This document shows, in pieces, positions 42,564-52,328 of a DNA stretch of 64,000 nt. The DNA is taken from NCBI RefSeq assembly GCF_005434965.1, contig NZ_SKCI01000001.1, forward strand, positions 62,001-126,000, read 5' to 3'. Position 1 is the first letter of the stretch, and each line of letters begins with the position of its first letter. This DNA is from Marimonas lutisalis (GTDB lineage Bacteria; Pseudomonadota; Alphaproteobacteria; Rhodobacterales; Rhodobacteraceae). Both the position numbers and the translations under genes were made by a program. Below the pieces are notes generated by a model. The model saw only the letters and a program-made list of their open reading frames with translations, made no database searches and was not told where the DNA came from.

Positions 42564-42959
42564 TCAGGTTTCGGCCGGGGTGGCCAGATCGGCGAGGATC
42601 GGGCAATCGGGGCGATCATCGCCGTGGCAGGCCTTGACCAGGTGGCTGAGCGTGTCGTGCATCTGTTGCAGTTCGGCGATCTTGGCCTCGATCTTGTTCA
42701 GGTGTCCGCGGGCTAGGGCCTTCACATCGGCGCTGGCGCGGCTTTGATCCTCGTAGAGCGCCAGAAGTGTGCGGCAATCCTCGATCGAGAAGCCGAGGCT
42801 GCGCGCACGCCCCAGGAACGACAGCTTGTGCAGGTCGCTTTCGCGGAAGCGGCGGTAGCCGTTTTCGGCGCGTTTCGGGGTGATCAGCCCGATATCCTCG
42901 TAATAACGGATGGTTTTGGCGGGCAGGCCCGAGAGACGGGCGACATCACCGATATTCAT
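42564..42959 (-). CDS. cueR: Copper-responsive MerR-family regulator CueR
   Basis: MerR regulator of 131 residues. Helix-turn-helix at 1-40 ([25 protein letters not shown]), then a long dimerising helix and a metal loop with two cysteines ([12 protein letters not shown], Cys near 112 and 119), the two-Cys pattern of monovalent copper/silver sensors. The ATG at 42957-42959 overlaps the stop of copA as ATGA, so both are made together. Cognate 19-bp-spacer sites lie upstream of copA and copZ. Confidence 0.92.
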   Translation of the reverse strand: MNIGDVARLSGLPAKTIRYYEDIGLITPKRAENGYRRFRESDLHKLSFLGRARSLGFSIEDCRTLLALYEDQSRASADVKALARGHLNKIEAKIAELQQMHDTLSHLVKACHGDDRPDCPILADLATPAET

Positions 42960-45427
42960 GCGTGCACTCCTACCTGAAGGACGGGTCGGACGCGGCGCAG
43001 GCGCAGCGCGTTCGACAGGACAAAGACCGAGCTGAGCGCCATCGCGCCCGCACCCAGCATCGGCGAGAGCTGCCAGCCGAGTGCCGGGTAGAAGAGCCCG
43101 GCGGCAACGGGGATCAGCGCGGTGTTGTAGGCAAAGGCCCAGAAGAGATTCTGGCGGATGTTGCGCATCGTGCGGGCCGAGACGTGGAAGGCGTTGACCA
43201 CGCCCTGCAGGTCGCCGGACATCAGCACGACATCGGCGCTTTCGATGGCGACATCTGTGCCGGTGCCGATGGCGATGCCGATATCGGCAGCGGCGAGCGC
43301 GGGCGCATCGTTGATGCCGTCGCCGATGAAGGCGAGCTTGCCGCCCGCGTCGCGCAGCGCGTCGAGCGCCTTGACCTTGCCGCGCGGCAGCACCTCGGCG
43401 ACGACGTGGTCGATGCCGGTTTCGCGGGCGATGGCATCGGCGGTGGCCTGGTTGTCGCCGGTGATCATCGCGGTTTTCAGCCCCATGTCGTGCAGCGCCG
43501 CGATGGCCGCGCGTGTTGTCGGCTTCAGCGGGTCCGAGACGGCGAGCGCGGCGGCGATCTGTCCGCCGATGGCGATGTAAAGCGGTGTCTTGCCGTCCCG
43601 GGCCAGCCCGGCCGCGGTGTCGGCAAGCGGGCCGAGGTCGATCTTCTGGCGGGCCATCATCCGGTCGGCGCCGATCAGAACCTCGCGGCCTTCGACCGTG
43701 GCGCGCACGCCGAAGCCGGTTTGCGAGCGGAAACCCTGCGCATCGGGCAGGGCGCCGCATTCCGCGCGGGCGGTGGCGGCGATGGCGCGGGCGATGGGGT
43801 GTTCGGACTGCGCCTCGACTGCGCCGGCGGTGCGCAGGATGCCGAACCTGTCATAGTCGGAGGCCGGCACCAGATCGGTCAGCTCGGGGCGGCCCGCGGT
43901 CAGGGTGCCGGTCTTGTCGAAGGCCACGACCGAGGCGCCCTGGAGCGCCTGCAGCGCGTCGCCCTTGCGAAAGAGCACGCCCAGTTCGGCGGCGCGGCCG
44001 GTGCCCACCATGATCGAGGTGGGTGTGGCCAGACCCATGGCACAGGGGCAGGCGATGATCAGCACCGCGACGCCCGCCACGAGCGCGTGGCTGAGCGCCG
44101 GGGTGGGGCCCAGAAAGAGCCAGATGAGCGTGGTCAGGGCGGCGATGCCCATGACCACCGGCACGAACCACAGCGTGATCCGGTCAACGAGGCCCTGGAT
44201 CGGCAGCTTGGCGCCCTGTGCCTCTTCGACCATGCGCACGATCTGCGAAAGCGTGGTGTCGGCGCCCACGGCGGTGGCGCGGAAGCGGAAGGCGCCTTCG
44301 CCGTTCACCGTGCCGCCGGTGACGCGGTCACCGGAGTGTTTCTCAACCGGGATCGGCTCACCGGTGATCATGGATTCGTCCACGTGGCTTTCGCCCTCGG
44401 TGACCTCGCCATCGACGGGGATACGCGCGCCGGGGCGGACGAGCACGATGTCACCGGTGGTGACCAGGGCGGCGTCGATCTCCACCTCCTCGCCGTTGCG
44501 CAGCACCAGCGCGGTGCGGGGCGAGAGGCTGAGCAGTTTGCGGATCGCTTCGCCGGTGCGGCCCTTGGCGCGGGCCTCGAGGTAGCGGCCGACGAGGATG
44601 AGCACGACGATCACCGCCGCGGCCTCGAAATAGACGGCGCGGCTGGCGGCGGGCAGGGCCGCGGGCAGGAATGTGGCGACGCTGGAAAAGCCCCAGGCCG
44701 CGAGCGTGCCGACGGCGACGAGGCTGTTCATATCGGGCGCGCCGCGCAGGAGAGACGGAACCCCCTTGGCATAGAAGCGGCGGCCCGGAAAGATCAGCAC
44801 CAGCGTGGTGAGCAGGAATTGCAGCACCCACGAGGTTTGCTGCCCGATCGTGGCCATGACCCAGTGGTGGAAGGACGGGATCAGGTGCCCGCCCATCTCG
44901 ATGACGAAGACCGGCACGGCAAGGATGGCGGCAATCAGCACGTCGCGCCTGAGCACGGCGGCCTCGGCTTCTTTGCGGGCGCCCATGTCGGCGGTTTCGG
45001 TGGCGTCGCGCAGGCGCGCGGGATAGCCGATTTCCGCGCTGGCGCGGACCAGGTCGGCGGGCGCAAGCATGCCTTCGAGATAGGTGACAGTCGCGGTTTC
45101 CGAGGCGAGGTTGACATTCACGTCGGTCACCCCCGGCAACGCGGCAAGCGCAAGATCGACCCGGCCCACGCAGGAGGCGCAGGACATATCCTGGATGTCC
45201 AGCGTGACGGTGACGCGGCGCGCGGGATAGCCCGCGGTATCGAGCGCGGCGGCGATGCGCGCCGGATCGGCGGGCGCGGCGTAATGCAGCGTTGCGCTTT
45301 CACTGGCGAGGTTGACCGCGACATCCGCCACGCCGTCGACCTCGCGCAGCGCCTTCTCGGCCCGGCCCACGCACGCGGCGCAGGACATGCCATCAATCGA
45401 GAGCTTCAGATCATTGAGCGCGGTCAT
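42956..45427 (-). CDS. copA: Copper-exporting P-type ATPase
   Basis: P1B-type ATPase, 823 residues. Two N-terminal heavy-metal-associated domains with [19 protein letters not shown] and [17 protein letters not shown], then transmembrane helices with the CPC transport motif ([14 protein letters not shown]), phosphorylation site DKTGTLT, and [16 protein letters not shown] in the hinge. Exports Cu(I) across the inner membrane. The ATG at 45425-45427 is preferred over a TTG six codons upstream because HMA1 follows directly ([13 protein letters not shown]). Transcribed from the CueR-type promoter at 45456-45486. Confidence 0.95.
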   Translation of the reverse strand: MTALNDLKLSIDGMSCAACVGRAEKALREVDGVADVAVNLASESATLHYAAPADPARIAAALDTAGYPARRVTVTLDIQDMSCASCVGRVDLALAALPGVTDVNVNLASETATVTYLEGMLAPADLVRASAEIGYPARLRDATETADMGARKEAEAAVLRRDVLIAAILAVPVFVIEMGGHLIPSFHHWVMATIGQQTSWVLQFLLTTLVLIFPGRRFYAKGVPSLLRGAPDMNSLVAVGTLAAWGFSSVATFLPAALPAASRAVYFEAAAVIVVLILVGRYLEARAKGRTGEAIRKLLSLSPRTALVLRNGEEVEIDAALVTTGDIVLVRPGARIPVDGEVTEGESHVDESMITGEPIPVEKHSGDRVTGGTVNGEGAFRFRATAVGADTTLSQIVRMVEEAQGAKLPIQGLVDRITLWFVPVVMGIAALTTLIWLFLGPTPALSHALVAGVAVLIIACPCAMGLATPTSIMVGTGRAAELGVLFRKGDALQALQGASVVAFDKTGTLTAGRPELTDLVPASDYDRFGILRTAGAVEAQSEHPIARAIAATARAECGALPDAQGFRSQTGFGVRATVEGREVLIGADRMMARQKIDLGPLADTAAGLARDGKTPLYIAIGGQIAAALAVSDPLKPTTRAAIAALHDMGLKTAMITGDNQATADAIARETGIDHVVAEVLPRGKVKALDALRDAGGKLAFIGDGINDAPALAAADIGIAIGTGTDVAIESADVVLMSGDLQGVVNAFHVSARTMRNIRQNLFWAFAYNTALIPVAAGLFYPALGWQLSPMLGAGAMALSSVFVLSNALRLRRVRPVLQVGVHA

Positions 45428-45455
45428 CGCGGTCTGCCTTTCCAATTCTGAACGC

Positions 45456-45486
45456 TACATAAGGCTTCCATTCACTGGAAGGTCAA
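45456..45486 (-). promoter_or_regulatory. CueR-type promoter of copA-cueR
   Basis: On the minus strand TTGACC (45486-45481) and TATGTA (45461-45456) are separated by 19 bases. The spacer contains the CueR dyad CTTCCATTCACTGGAAG (plus-strand reading). An over-long 19-base spacer with a dyad is the hallmark of MerR-activated promoters. Confidence 0.85.
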
Positions 45487-45505
45487 GAGTGCGATGCCTT
45501 CCCCC

Positions 45506-45536
45506 TTGACTATGCCGCGCGGGAAGGGTGCAGATT
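45506..45536 (+). promoter_or_regulatory. Second MerR-type promoter, toward copZ
   Basis: TTGACT (45506-45511) and CAGATT (45531-45536) are again 19 bases apart, with an imperfect dyad ATGCCGCGCGGGAAGGGT between them. It points to copZ. The -10 match is weak, so confidence is moderate. Confidence 0.6.
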
Positions 45537-45564
45537 GCGCGCAATTGAGTTGAGGAGACGCGAC

Positions 45565-45762
45565 ATGGCACGTTTCAGCGTACCAAACATGAGCTGCGGG
45601 CATTGCACGGCATCGATCGAGGACAAGATCCTGGATGCCGATGAAGGCGCCGATGTGACCTGTGACCTGGAGAGCCGCACTGTCGAGGTGGACAGTATCC
45701 TGGACGAGGCGGCGCTCGTGGCTGCGATCAAGGCCGCGGGGTTCGAGGCGACGGCGGCCTGA
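45565..45762 (+). CDS. copZ: Copper chaperone CopZ
   Basis: Single heavy-metal-associated domain of 65 residues. The copper-binding motif is FSVPNMSCGHCTASIEDKI (CxxC at about 12-15) and the ferredoxin-like fold completes with IKAAGFEATAA. It delivers Cu(I) to CopA. The ATG at 45565 follows TTGAGGAGACG; a longer upstream frame without a site is discarded. Divergent from copA, with promoters on both sides. Confidence 0.92.
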   Translation: MARFSVPNMSCGHCTASIEDKILDADEGADVTCDLESRTVEVDSILDEAALVAAIKAAGFEATAA

Positions 45763-45884
45763 TCTTCGGGCCTGAATCCCCGCGAATTTGTCGTTTTCAG
45801 ACAATTCCGCTTCGGCGGCGCCGGTTGACGTGCGGGGAGTGCCCTTTCTAGCCTTGGCGCACGAAGCCAAAAGGGAGAAGGGCC

Positions 45885-48287
45885 ATGAAATCGCATTACC
45901 GGGTTGTCGTGATTGGCGGGGGCGTCGTGGGCGCGTCGGTGCTGTATCACCTGGCCAAGTTCGGCTGGAGCGATGTCTGCCTGCTGGAACGCTCGGTCCT
46001 GACCGCCGGGTCGAGCTGGCACGCGGCGGGTGGCATTCATGCGCTCAACGCCGATCCCAACATGGCGGCGCTGCAGGCCTATACGATCGACCTGTTGTCG
46101 GAAATCGAAAAGGAAAGCGGCGTCAATATCGGGCTGCACATGACCGGGGGGCTGACGCTTGCCGGCACGCAGGACCGGTGGGACTGGCTGCAGGCCAATT
46201 ACCGCGTGTTCCAGTCGATCGGGATCGAGGATTGCGAGCTGCTGACCCCGGAAGAGGCGCAGCGGCGCTGCCCGATCATGTCGACCGAGGGGATCCTGGG
46301 CGCGATGTGGGCCGACCGCGAGGGCTATATCGACACCACCGGCACGGTGCACGCCTATGCCGTGGCGGCGAAAAAGCGCGGGGCCGAGTATTTCGAGCAT
46401 ACCAAGGTCGAGGCGCTGGAGCAGACCGCCGATGGCTGGAAGGTGGTGACCGACAAGGGCACGATCACCTGCGAGCACGTGGTCAACGCGGCGGGCCTCT
46501 GGGCGAAACAGGTGGGCCGGATGGCCGGGATCGAACTGCCGGTGAGCCCGCTCAAGCACCACTACCTGGTTTCCGAGAGCATTCCCGAGATCGAGGCGCT
46601 GGATTTCGAGGTGCCGATGACGGTGGATCTGGAGGGCTTCACCTATCTTCGACAGGACCAGAATGGTGTTCTGCTGGGAATTTACGAGGTCGACCACGAG
46701 CACTGGGCGATGGATGGCGCGCCGTGGGATTACGGCATGGAGCTGTTCCAGGAGCAGACTGACCGGATCGAGCACGAGCTGATCTGCGGGTTCGAGCGTT
46801 ACCCGGTTTTGCAGAAGGCGGGCGTGAAGACCTGGGTCAACGGCGCCTTTACCTTCAGCCCCGATGGCAATCCGCTGGTCGGGCCGGTGCCGGGCAAGCG
46901 CGGCTACTGGTCGGCCTGCGCGGTGATGGCGGGGTTCCTTCAGGGTGGGGGCGTGGGCAAGACGCTGGCCGAATGGATGATCCACGGCGAACCCGAGGCC
47001 GACGCCTGGCCGATGGACGTGGCGCGCTATGGCGATTTCGCGCAGAACAAGCGCTATATCCGCGAAACCACCGGGCAGTTCTATTCGCGGCGTTTCGTGA
47101 TGACCTATCCCAACGAGCAGCTGCCCGCGGGCCGGCCGCTGAAGATGGCGCCGGCGCATGACGCGATGAGCGCGGCGGGCTGCAAATGGGGGGTGAGCTG
47201 GGACCTGGAGGTGCCGCTCTATTTCGCGCCCGAGGGGTTCGAGGAGACGCCGACGCTGCGGCGGTCGAACGCCTTTCCGATCGTTGCCGAGGAATGCAAG
47301 CACGTGCGGACGGGCGTGGGGCTGATCGATATCACCGGGTTCTCGCGCTATGAGGTCTCGGGGCCGAAGGCGCAGGCCTGGCTGGACCGGATGATGGCGA
47401 GCAAGCTTCCGGGCCCGGGCCGCGCGCGGCTGGCGCCGATGTTGGGCGAGACCGGGCGCCTGAAGGGCGACCTGACGGTACTGAACTGGGGGGACGGCAC
47501 CTATTGGATCATGGGATCCTATTACCTGCGGGCCTGGCACATGCGCTGGTTCAACGACCACCTCGAGGATGGCGTCGAAGTGCGCGACCTGGGCGAGGAG
47601 ATCTGCGGCTTTGGCCTGGCCGGTCCGAAATCGAGGGCGGTGATCGAGAAACTGGCCGAGCAGGAGATCGGCGACCTGCCCTTCATGGGCTGCCGCGAGG
47701 TCGATATCGGGCTGGTGCGCGCGCGCGTCGCGCGGATGAGCGTGACCGGCGAGCTGGGCTATGAGATCAACTGCCGCTACGGCGATCACGTGGCGCTGCG
47801 CCGGATGCTGCTGGAGGCGGGCGCCGAAGAAGGTATCCGCGAGTTCGGCTTCAACGCGATGCTGTCCTTGCGGCTGGAAAAGAGTTTCGGCATCTGGTCG
47901 GCGGAATTCACCCAGGGCTATACGCCGGGGATGACCGGCATGGATCGCTGGATCGACTGGTCGAAAGACTTTGTCGGCAAGGAAGCGGCCCTGGCCGAGC
48001 GCGACGGCAACGGCCCCGACAAGGTGCTGGCGACGCTGGAGATCGAAGAGGGCGATTCGGATGCGAGCGGGTTCGAGCCGGTCTGGCAGAACGGCGCACG
48101 CGTGGGTTTTGTCACTTCGGGCGGCTATGGCCATACGTTGGGCAAATCACTGGCGATGGCGCTGATCGATCCGGCCTGTACCGCAGAGGGCACCGAACTG
48201 AGCGTGCATGTGGTGGGGGTCGAGCGCAAGGCACGGGTGATCGCATCCTCGCCGCATGACCCAGAGGGAAGCGCGATGCGCGGCTGA
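45885..48287 (+). CDS. Dimethylglycine/sarcosine dehydrogenase-like FAD-GcvT fusion
   Basis: Fusion enzyme of 800 residues: an N-terminal FAD-dependent amine dehydrogenase domain (VVVIGGGVVGASVLYHLAKFG; SSWHAAGGIHALN carries the His for covalent FAD) of about 400 residues, then a GcvT-like folate-binding domain with the C-terminal barrel (KDFVGKEAALAERDGN, FVTSGGYGHTLGKSLAMALI). Such enzymes oxidatively demethylate dimethylglycine or sarcosine with tetrahydrofolate as formaldehyde acceptor, a late step of glycine betaine and choline breakdown. GAAGGGCC precedes the ATG. No other betaine gene is close. The downstream gap is filled by the composite repeat. Confidence 0.9.
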   Translation: MKSHYRVVVIGGGVVGASVLYHLAKFGWSDVCLLERSVLTAGSSWHAAGGIHALNADPNMAALQAYTIDLLSEIEKESGVNIGLHMTGGLTLAGTQDRWDWLQANYRVFQSIGIEDCELLTPEEAQRRCPIMSTEGILGAMWADREGYIDTTGTVHAYAVAAKKRGAEYFEHTKVEALEQTADGWKVVTDKGTITCEHVVNAAGLWAKQVGRMAGIELPVSPLKHHYLVSESIPEIEALDFEVPMTVDLEGFTYLRQDQNGVLLGIYEVDHEHWAMDGAPWDYGMELFQEQTDRIEHELICGFERYPVLQKAGVKTWVNGAFTFSPDGNPLVGPVPGKRGYWSACAVMAGFLQGGGVGKTLAEWMIHGEPEADAWPMDVARYGDFAQNKRYIRETTGQFYSRRFVMTYPNEQLPAGRPLKMAPAHDAMSAAGCKWGVSWDLEVPLYFAPEGFEETPTLRRSNAFPIVAEECKHVRTGVGLIDITGFSRYEVSGPKAQAWLDRMMASKLPGPGRARLAPMLGETGRLKGDLTVLNWGDGTYWIMGSYYLRAWHMRWFNDHLEDGVEVRDLGEEICGFGLAGPKSRAVIEKLAEQEIGDLPFMGCREVDIGLVRARVARMSVTGELGYEINCRYGDHVALRRMLLEAGAEEGIREFGFNAMLSLRLEKSFGIWSAEFTQGYTPGMTGMDRWIDWSKDFVGKEAALAERDGNGPDKVLATLEIEEGDSDASGFEPVWQNGARVGFVTSGGYGHTLGKSLAMALIDPACTAEGTELSVHVVGVERKARVIASSPHDPEGSAMRG

Positions 48288-48290
48288 CGG

Positions 48291-48571
48291 CCCGCCCCCT
48301 CGGGCGGACGCCCACCCACCCGCCCCGTCCGGCCGAGGGGGCGGGTGGCAGGATGGCCGGCGGCGTGCCGCCCTGATGCGTCGGAGTCGAGTATTTATTG
48401 CCAAGAAAGACCGTGCAAACTCGTGCAATGATCCAGCTCTTTCTTGGTGAAAATACTCATTGCGGGACCTGCCGGCAGGCCCGGCGTCAAAGGATCGGGC
48501 CCGTGGGGAATGGGTGGCGGGGCCGAGGCCCCGCCCCGCGGCGACGCGCGGCACGCGCGGCGCAAAACCTG
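48291..48571. repeat. Composite intergenic palindrome array, locus 3
   Basis: All three modules in the same order as at 10.4 kb. A: arms 48291-48310 and 48326-48345 (19 of 20 pair) with the loop CCCACCCACCCGCCC. B: GAGTATTT...CCAAGAAAGA (48389-48410) with its complement at 48438-48458. C: GGCGGGGCC/GGCCCCGCC (from about 48516), the CGACGCGCGG-CACGCGCGG region and the same ending GGCGCAAAACCT (48560-48571). It fills the gap between dimethylglycine dehydrogenase and the ABC gene. Confidence 0.85.
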
Positions 48572-48631
48572 ACCGGCGCTTGCATCCGCCGGTGAAACCC
48601 TATTGCATGGCGCGGGCAAGGAGCCCGTTTC

Positions 48632-50485
48632 ATGTTCCGCTTTTTCGAAAACCTTGTTGATCCCTACTGCGCCTATCCTCAGGAGGATGTGCCGCCGCGC
48701 ACGCTATGGCGCTTCATGGCGCGTTATGCCGAGCCGTTCCGGCGGGTGTTCTGGATCACCGGGATGTTGTCCGTGGTCGTCGCGGCGGTCGAGATCGCGC
48801 TGATCTACTACATGGGCTGGATCGTCGACGTGTTGCAGGGTGACCCGGGCACGGTCTGGGCCGAGCATGGCTGGACACTGATCGTGCTGGCGGTTTTCGT
48901 GGTGGTGCTCAGGCCGCTGATCCAGGGGATCGACGTTCTGTTGCTGAACAACGCGATCATGCCGAATTTCGGCACGCTGATCCGCTATCGCGCCCATGCG
49001 CATGTGATGCGCCAGTCGGTGGGCTGGTTCGAGAATGATTTCGCCGGCCGCATCGCCAACCGCATCATGCAGACCCCGCCCGCCGCCGGCGAGGCGGTGT
49101 TCCAGATTTTCGACGCGCTGACCTATGCCACCGCCTATGTCGTGGGGGCGGTGATCCTGCTGGGCCAGGCCGACATCAGGCTGGCTGTGCCGCTGGTCGG
49201 CTGGCTGGCCGCCTACGGCCTGCTGATGCGCTGGACGGTGCGGCGGGTTGGGCCCGCGTCGAAACGTGCCTCGGACGCGAGAAGCGCTGTCACCGGCCGC
49301 GTGGTCGACGCCTATACGAACATCCATTCGGTCAAGATGTTCGCGCATACCGACACGGAAATGAACTATGCCCGCGAGGCGATCGAGCATGCGCGCGAGA
49401 CCTTCCAGGACGAGATGCGGATCTACACAAGGATGGATGTGGGGCTAGTGATCCTGAACGGGCTCTTGATCGTCGGCGTGGTGGGCTGGGCGGTGGCGCT
49501 GTGGATGGGTGGCGCGGCCAGCGTGGGTGTCGTGGCCGTGGCCGCCGCGCTGACGCTTCGGCTGAATGCGATGACCGGCTGGATCATGTGGGCGATCACA
49601 AGTTTCTTTCGTCAGCTGGGCGTGGTGGCGGAGGGCATGGAGACCATCGCCCAGCCGATCGACCTGGTGGATGCACCGAATGCGAAGCCGTTGCAGTTGA
49701 CCGAGGGCAGCATCGAGATTGATGCCGTCAGCCATCACTATGGGCGCGGCGCGGGCGGACTGGACAAGGTGAGCCTGCGCATCCGCCCGGGCGAGAAAGT
49801 GGGGCTTGTCGGGCGGTCGGGCGCGGGTAAGTCGACGCTGGTGAAGCTCTTGCTGCGCTTCTATGACGTGGAAGGCGGGGTGATCCGCATCGATGGGCAG
49901 GACATCGCGCAGGTGACGCAGGACAGCCTGCGCGCGCAGATCGGCATGGTGCAGCAGGACAGCGCGCTGTTGCACCGCTCGGTGCGCGACAACATCCGCT
50001 ATGGCCGGCCCGAGGCCAGCGAGGCCGAGATCATCGAGGCCGCGCGCCAAGCCGAGGCGCATGACTTCATCCTTGATCTGGAGGACCCGCAGGGCCGTAA
50101 GGGATATGACGCCCATGTGGGCGAGCGCGGTGTGAAGCTGTCGGGCGGGCAGCGCCAGAGGGTGACGCTGGCACGGGTGATCCTGAAGGATGCGCCCATC
50201 CTGCTTCTGGACGAGGCCACCAGCGCATTGGACAGCGAGGTGGAGGCAGCGATTCAGGAAACGCTTTACGGCATGATGGAAGGCAAGACGGTGATCGCGA
50301 TAGCGCACCGCCTGTCGACCATTGCCCATATGGACCGGATCGTCGTGCTGGATGCCGGCCGGATCGTGGAAGAGGGCCGCCATACCGACCTGTTGGCGCA
50401 GGGCGGGCTATACGCGCAGTTCTGGGCGCGGCAGTCGGGCGGGTTCCTGGGCGAGGATGCGGGCGACGGCGAGGCGGCGGAATGA
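48632..50485 (+). CDS. ABC exporter half-transporter (permease-ATPase fusion), subunit 1
   Basis: Type I ABC exporter subunit of 617 residues: six-helix membrane domain (residues 1-345) and ATPase domain with VGLVGRSGAGKSTLVKLLL (Walker A), VQQDSALLHRSVRDNIRYG (Q-loop), KLSGGQRQRVTLARV (signature) and ILLLDEATSALDSEVEA (Walker B). The stop overlaps the start of a close paralogue, so the two should form a heterodimer. Multidrug- or lipid-type export is typical; the substrate is unknown. Confidence 0.92.
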   Translation: MFRFFENLVDPYCAYPQEDVPPRTLWRFMARYAEPFRRVFWITGMLSVVVAAVEIALIYYMGWIVDVLQGDPGTVWAEHGWTLIVLAVFVVVLRPLIQGIDVLLLNNAIMPNFGTLIRYRAHAHVMRQSVGWFENDFAGRIANRIMQTPPAAGEAVFQIFDALTYATAYVVGAVILLGQADIRLAVPLVGWLAAYGLLMRWTVRRVGPASKRASDARSAVTGRVVDAYTNIHSVKMFAHTDTEMNYAREAIEHARETFQDEMRIYTRMDVGLVILNGLLIVGVVGWAVALWMGGAASVGVVAVAAALTLRLNAMTGWIMWAITSFFRQLGVVAEGMETIAQPIDLVDAPNAKPLQLTEGSIEIDAVSHHYGRGAGGLDKVSLRIRPGEKVGLVGRSGAGKSTLVKLLLRFYDVEGGVIRIDGQDIAQVTQDSLRAQIGMVQQDSALLHRSVRDNIRYGRPEASEAEIIEAARQAEAHDFILDLEDPQGRKGYDAHVGERGVKLSGGQRQRVTLARVILKDAPILLLDEATSALDSEVEAAIQETLYGMMEGKTVIAIAHRLSTIAHMDRIVVLDAGRIVEEGRHTDLLAQGGLYAQFWARQSGGFLGEDAGDGEAAE

Positions 50486-52326
50486 GGACAGGCCGATATG
50501 CCAGGTGGTTCGCCGGTCTGATCGACCCCGAACGTGGTGCCGAGAGCCCGCCGCCCAAGCGGCTCGGCGCGTTTTTCCGCTGGGCGCTGGCCGGGGCGTG
50601 GGGGCCGATCCTGCTGGCGACGGCGCTGTTTGCGGCAGGGGGCCTGTTCGAGGCGGTGGTGATGGTTCTCTTGGGGCGGATCATCGATGCGACGGTGGCG
50701 GTCGAGGGCGATTTCTGGCGCGCGCATGCGGGGCTTTTGCTGGTCTCGGTCGTCGTGTTGCTGGTGCTGCGGCCGGTTTCGTTTTTCCTGGCGTCGAGTT
50801 TCCAGTCGATCGCGGTGATGCCGAACCTGTTCGGGCAGGTGATGGCGCGGCTGAACCGGCACACACTGGGCCAGTCGGTGAGCTTTTTCGACGATGATTT
50901 CGCAGGCCGCATCGCGCAGAAGCAGATGCAGACGGCCAATGGCATCGTGTCGGTCGTTCAGGAGACGGTAAACGCGATCAGCTTTGCCAGTGCCGCGGCG
51001 CTGGGCATGCTAGTGGTGACCGGGTTTGTTGACCTGGGGATGACGCTTGTTCTGCTGGGGTGGCTGGCGGCCTATGTGCTGCTGTTGCGCCATTTCCTGC
51101 CCCGGATCCGGGTGCGCTCGGCGGCGCGGGCGGCGGCGCGGGCGCAGGTAACCGGGCAGATCGTCGACACGGTAACCAACATCAAGACGGTGAAGCTTTT
51201 TGCCCATGATGCGCATGAGGACCGCGCGGCGCTGGAAAGCATCGCGCAGTTCCGGGGCCGTGCGGTGCATTGGGCCGAACTGGCGGTCTGGTTCCGGTTT
51301 CTGCTCTTTCTGCTGGCGGGTCTGCTGCCGGTGTCGATGGTGGGATACGGCCTGATGCGCTGGGATGCCGGCGCGGTCACGAGCGGCGATCTGACCGCGA
51401 TTGGCGGCATGGCCATCCGGCTGGCGCAGATGACCGGCTGGGTCAGCTGGACGCTGATGACGATCTATGCCGATCTGGGCGAGGTCGAAGACGGGATGCG
51501 CACGCTGAGCCCTGAACACGGGCTGGTGGATGCGCCGGATGCGCAAGAGCTGGTCGTGCGGGACGGCGCGATTGCTTTTCGCGATGTCGGGTTTGCCTAT
51601 GGCCGCGCGGTTGGCGGGGTGAGTGACCTGAACCTGCAGGTTCGTCCCGGCGAGAAGATCGGCATCGTTGGCGCGAGCGGTGCGGGCAAATCCACGCTGG
51701 TGGCGTTGCTCTTGCGGCTTTACGACACCGAGGAAGGGGTGATCGAGATCGACGGGCAGGACATTGCCAAGGTGACGCAGGCGAGCCTGCGCAGCCAGGT
51801 GGCGATGGTCACCCAGGATACGGCGATGTTCAACCGCTCGGCGCGCGACAACATCCTTTATGGCCGGCCCGACGCCAGCGAGGACGAGATGCGGGCCGCG
51901 GCGAAGAAGGCCGAGGCCGATACCTTTATCCACGAGTTGGAGGATGCCCAGGGCCGCACCGGCTATGACGCGCATCTGGGCGAGCGGGGCGTGAAACTGT
52001 CGGGCGGGCAGCGCCAGCGGATCGCGCTGGCCCGCGCCATTCTGAAGGACGCGCCAATCCTGGTGCTGGACGAGGCGACCTCGGCGCTGGACAGCGAGGT
52101 CGAGGCGGCGATCCAGGCGGCGTTGGAGCGGGTGATGGAGGGCAAGACGGTGCTGGCGATCGCGCACCGTTTGTCGACGATTGCCCAGATGGACCGGATC
52201 CTGGTGATGGACCAGGGCCGGATCGTGGAACAGGGCAGCCATGACGCGTTGCTGGCGCGCGGCGGCATCTATGCCGGGCTGTGGGCGCGGCAATCGGGCG
52301 GTTTCCTGGGCGAGGCGGCGGAGTAG
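50482..52326 (+). CDS. ABC exporter half-transporter (permease-ATPase fusion), subunit 2
   Basis: Paralogue of the preceding gene, 614 residues. Membrane domain up to about 340, then IGIVGASGAGKSTLVALLL, VTQDTAMFNRSARDNILYG, KLSGGQRQRIALARA and ILVLDEATSALDSEVEA. Both copies keep the catalytic Glu after Walker B and a canonical signature, so neither site looks degenerate, unlike many heterodimeric exporters. ATGA overlap at 50482. The DASS transporter begins 2 bases after it ends. Confidence 0.92.
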   Translation: MRTGRYARWFAGLIDPERGAESPPPKRLGAFFRWALAGAWGPILLATALFAAGGLFEAVVMVLLGRIIDATVAVEGDFWRAHAGLLLVSVVVLLVLRPVSFFLASSFQSIAVMPNLFGQVMARLNRHTLGQSVSFFDDDFAGRIAQKQMQTANGIVSVVQETVNAISFASAAALGMLVVTGFVDLGMTLVLLGWLAAYVLLLRHFLPRIRVRSAARAAARAQVTGQIVDTVTNIKTVKLFAHDAHEDRAALESIAQFRGRAVHWAELAVWFRFLLFLLAGLLPVSMVGYGLMRWDAGAVTSGDLTAIGGMAIRLAQMTGWVSWTLMTIYADLGEVEDGMRTLSPEHGLVDAPDAQELVVRDGAIAFRDVGFAYGRAVGGVSDLNLQVRPGEKIGIVGASGAGKSTLVALLLRLYDTEEGVIEIDGQDIAKVTQASLRSQVAMVTQDTAMFNRSARDNILYGRPDASEDEMRAAAKKAEADTFIHELEDAQGRTGYDAHLGERGVKLSGGQRQRIALARAILKDAPILVLDEATSALDSEVEAAIQAALERVMEGKTVLAIAHRLSTIAQMDRILVMDQGRIVEQGSHDALLARGGIYAGLWARQSGGFLGEAAE

Positions 52327-52328
52327 GC

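Noticed and set aside
42962-45451. 829-codon open frame antisense to copA
   Set aside because: An effect of GC-rich codon structure; it covers exactly the P-type ATPase and has His/Asp/Gly-rich composition with no family motif.
45510-48134. 874-codon open frame antisense to the dimethylglycine dehydrogenase gene
   Set aside because: Same cause: its partner strand carries full FAD and GcvT motifs, and the antisense product is His/Arg-rich with none.
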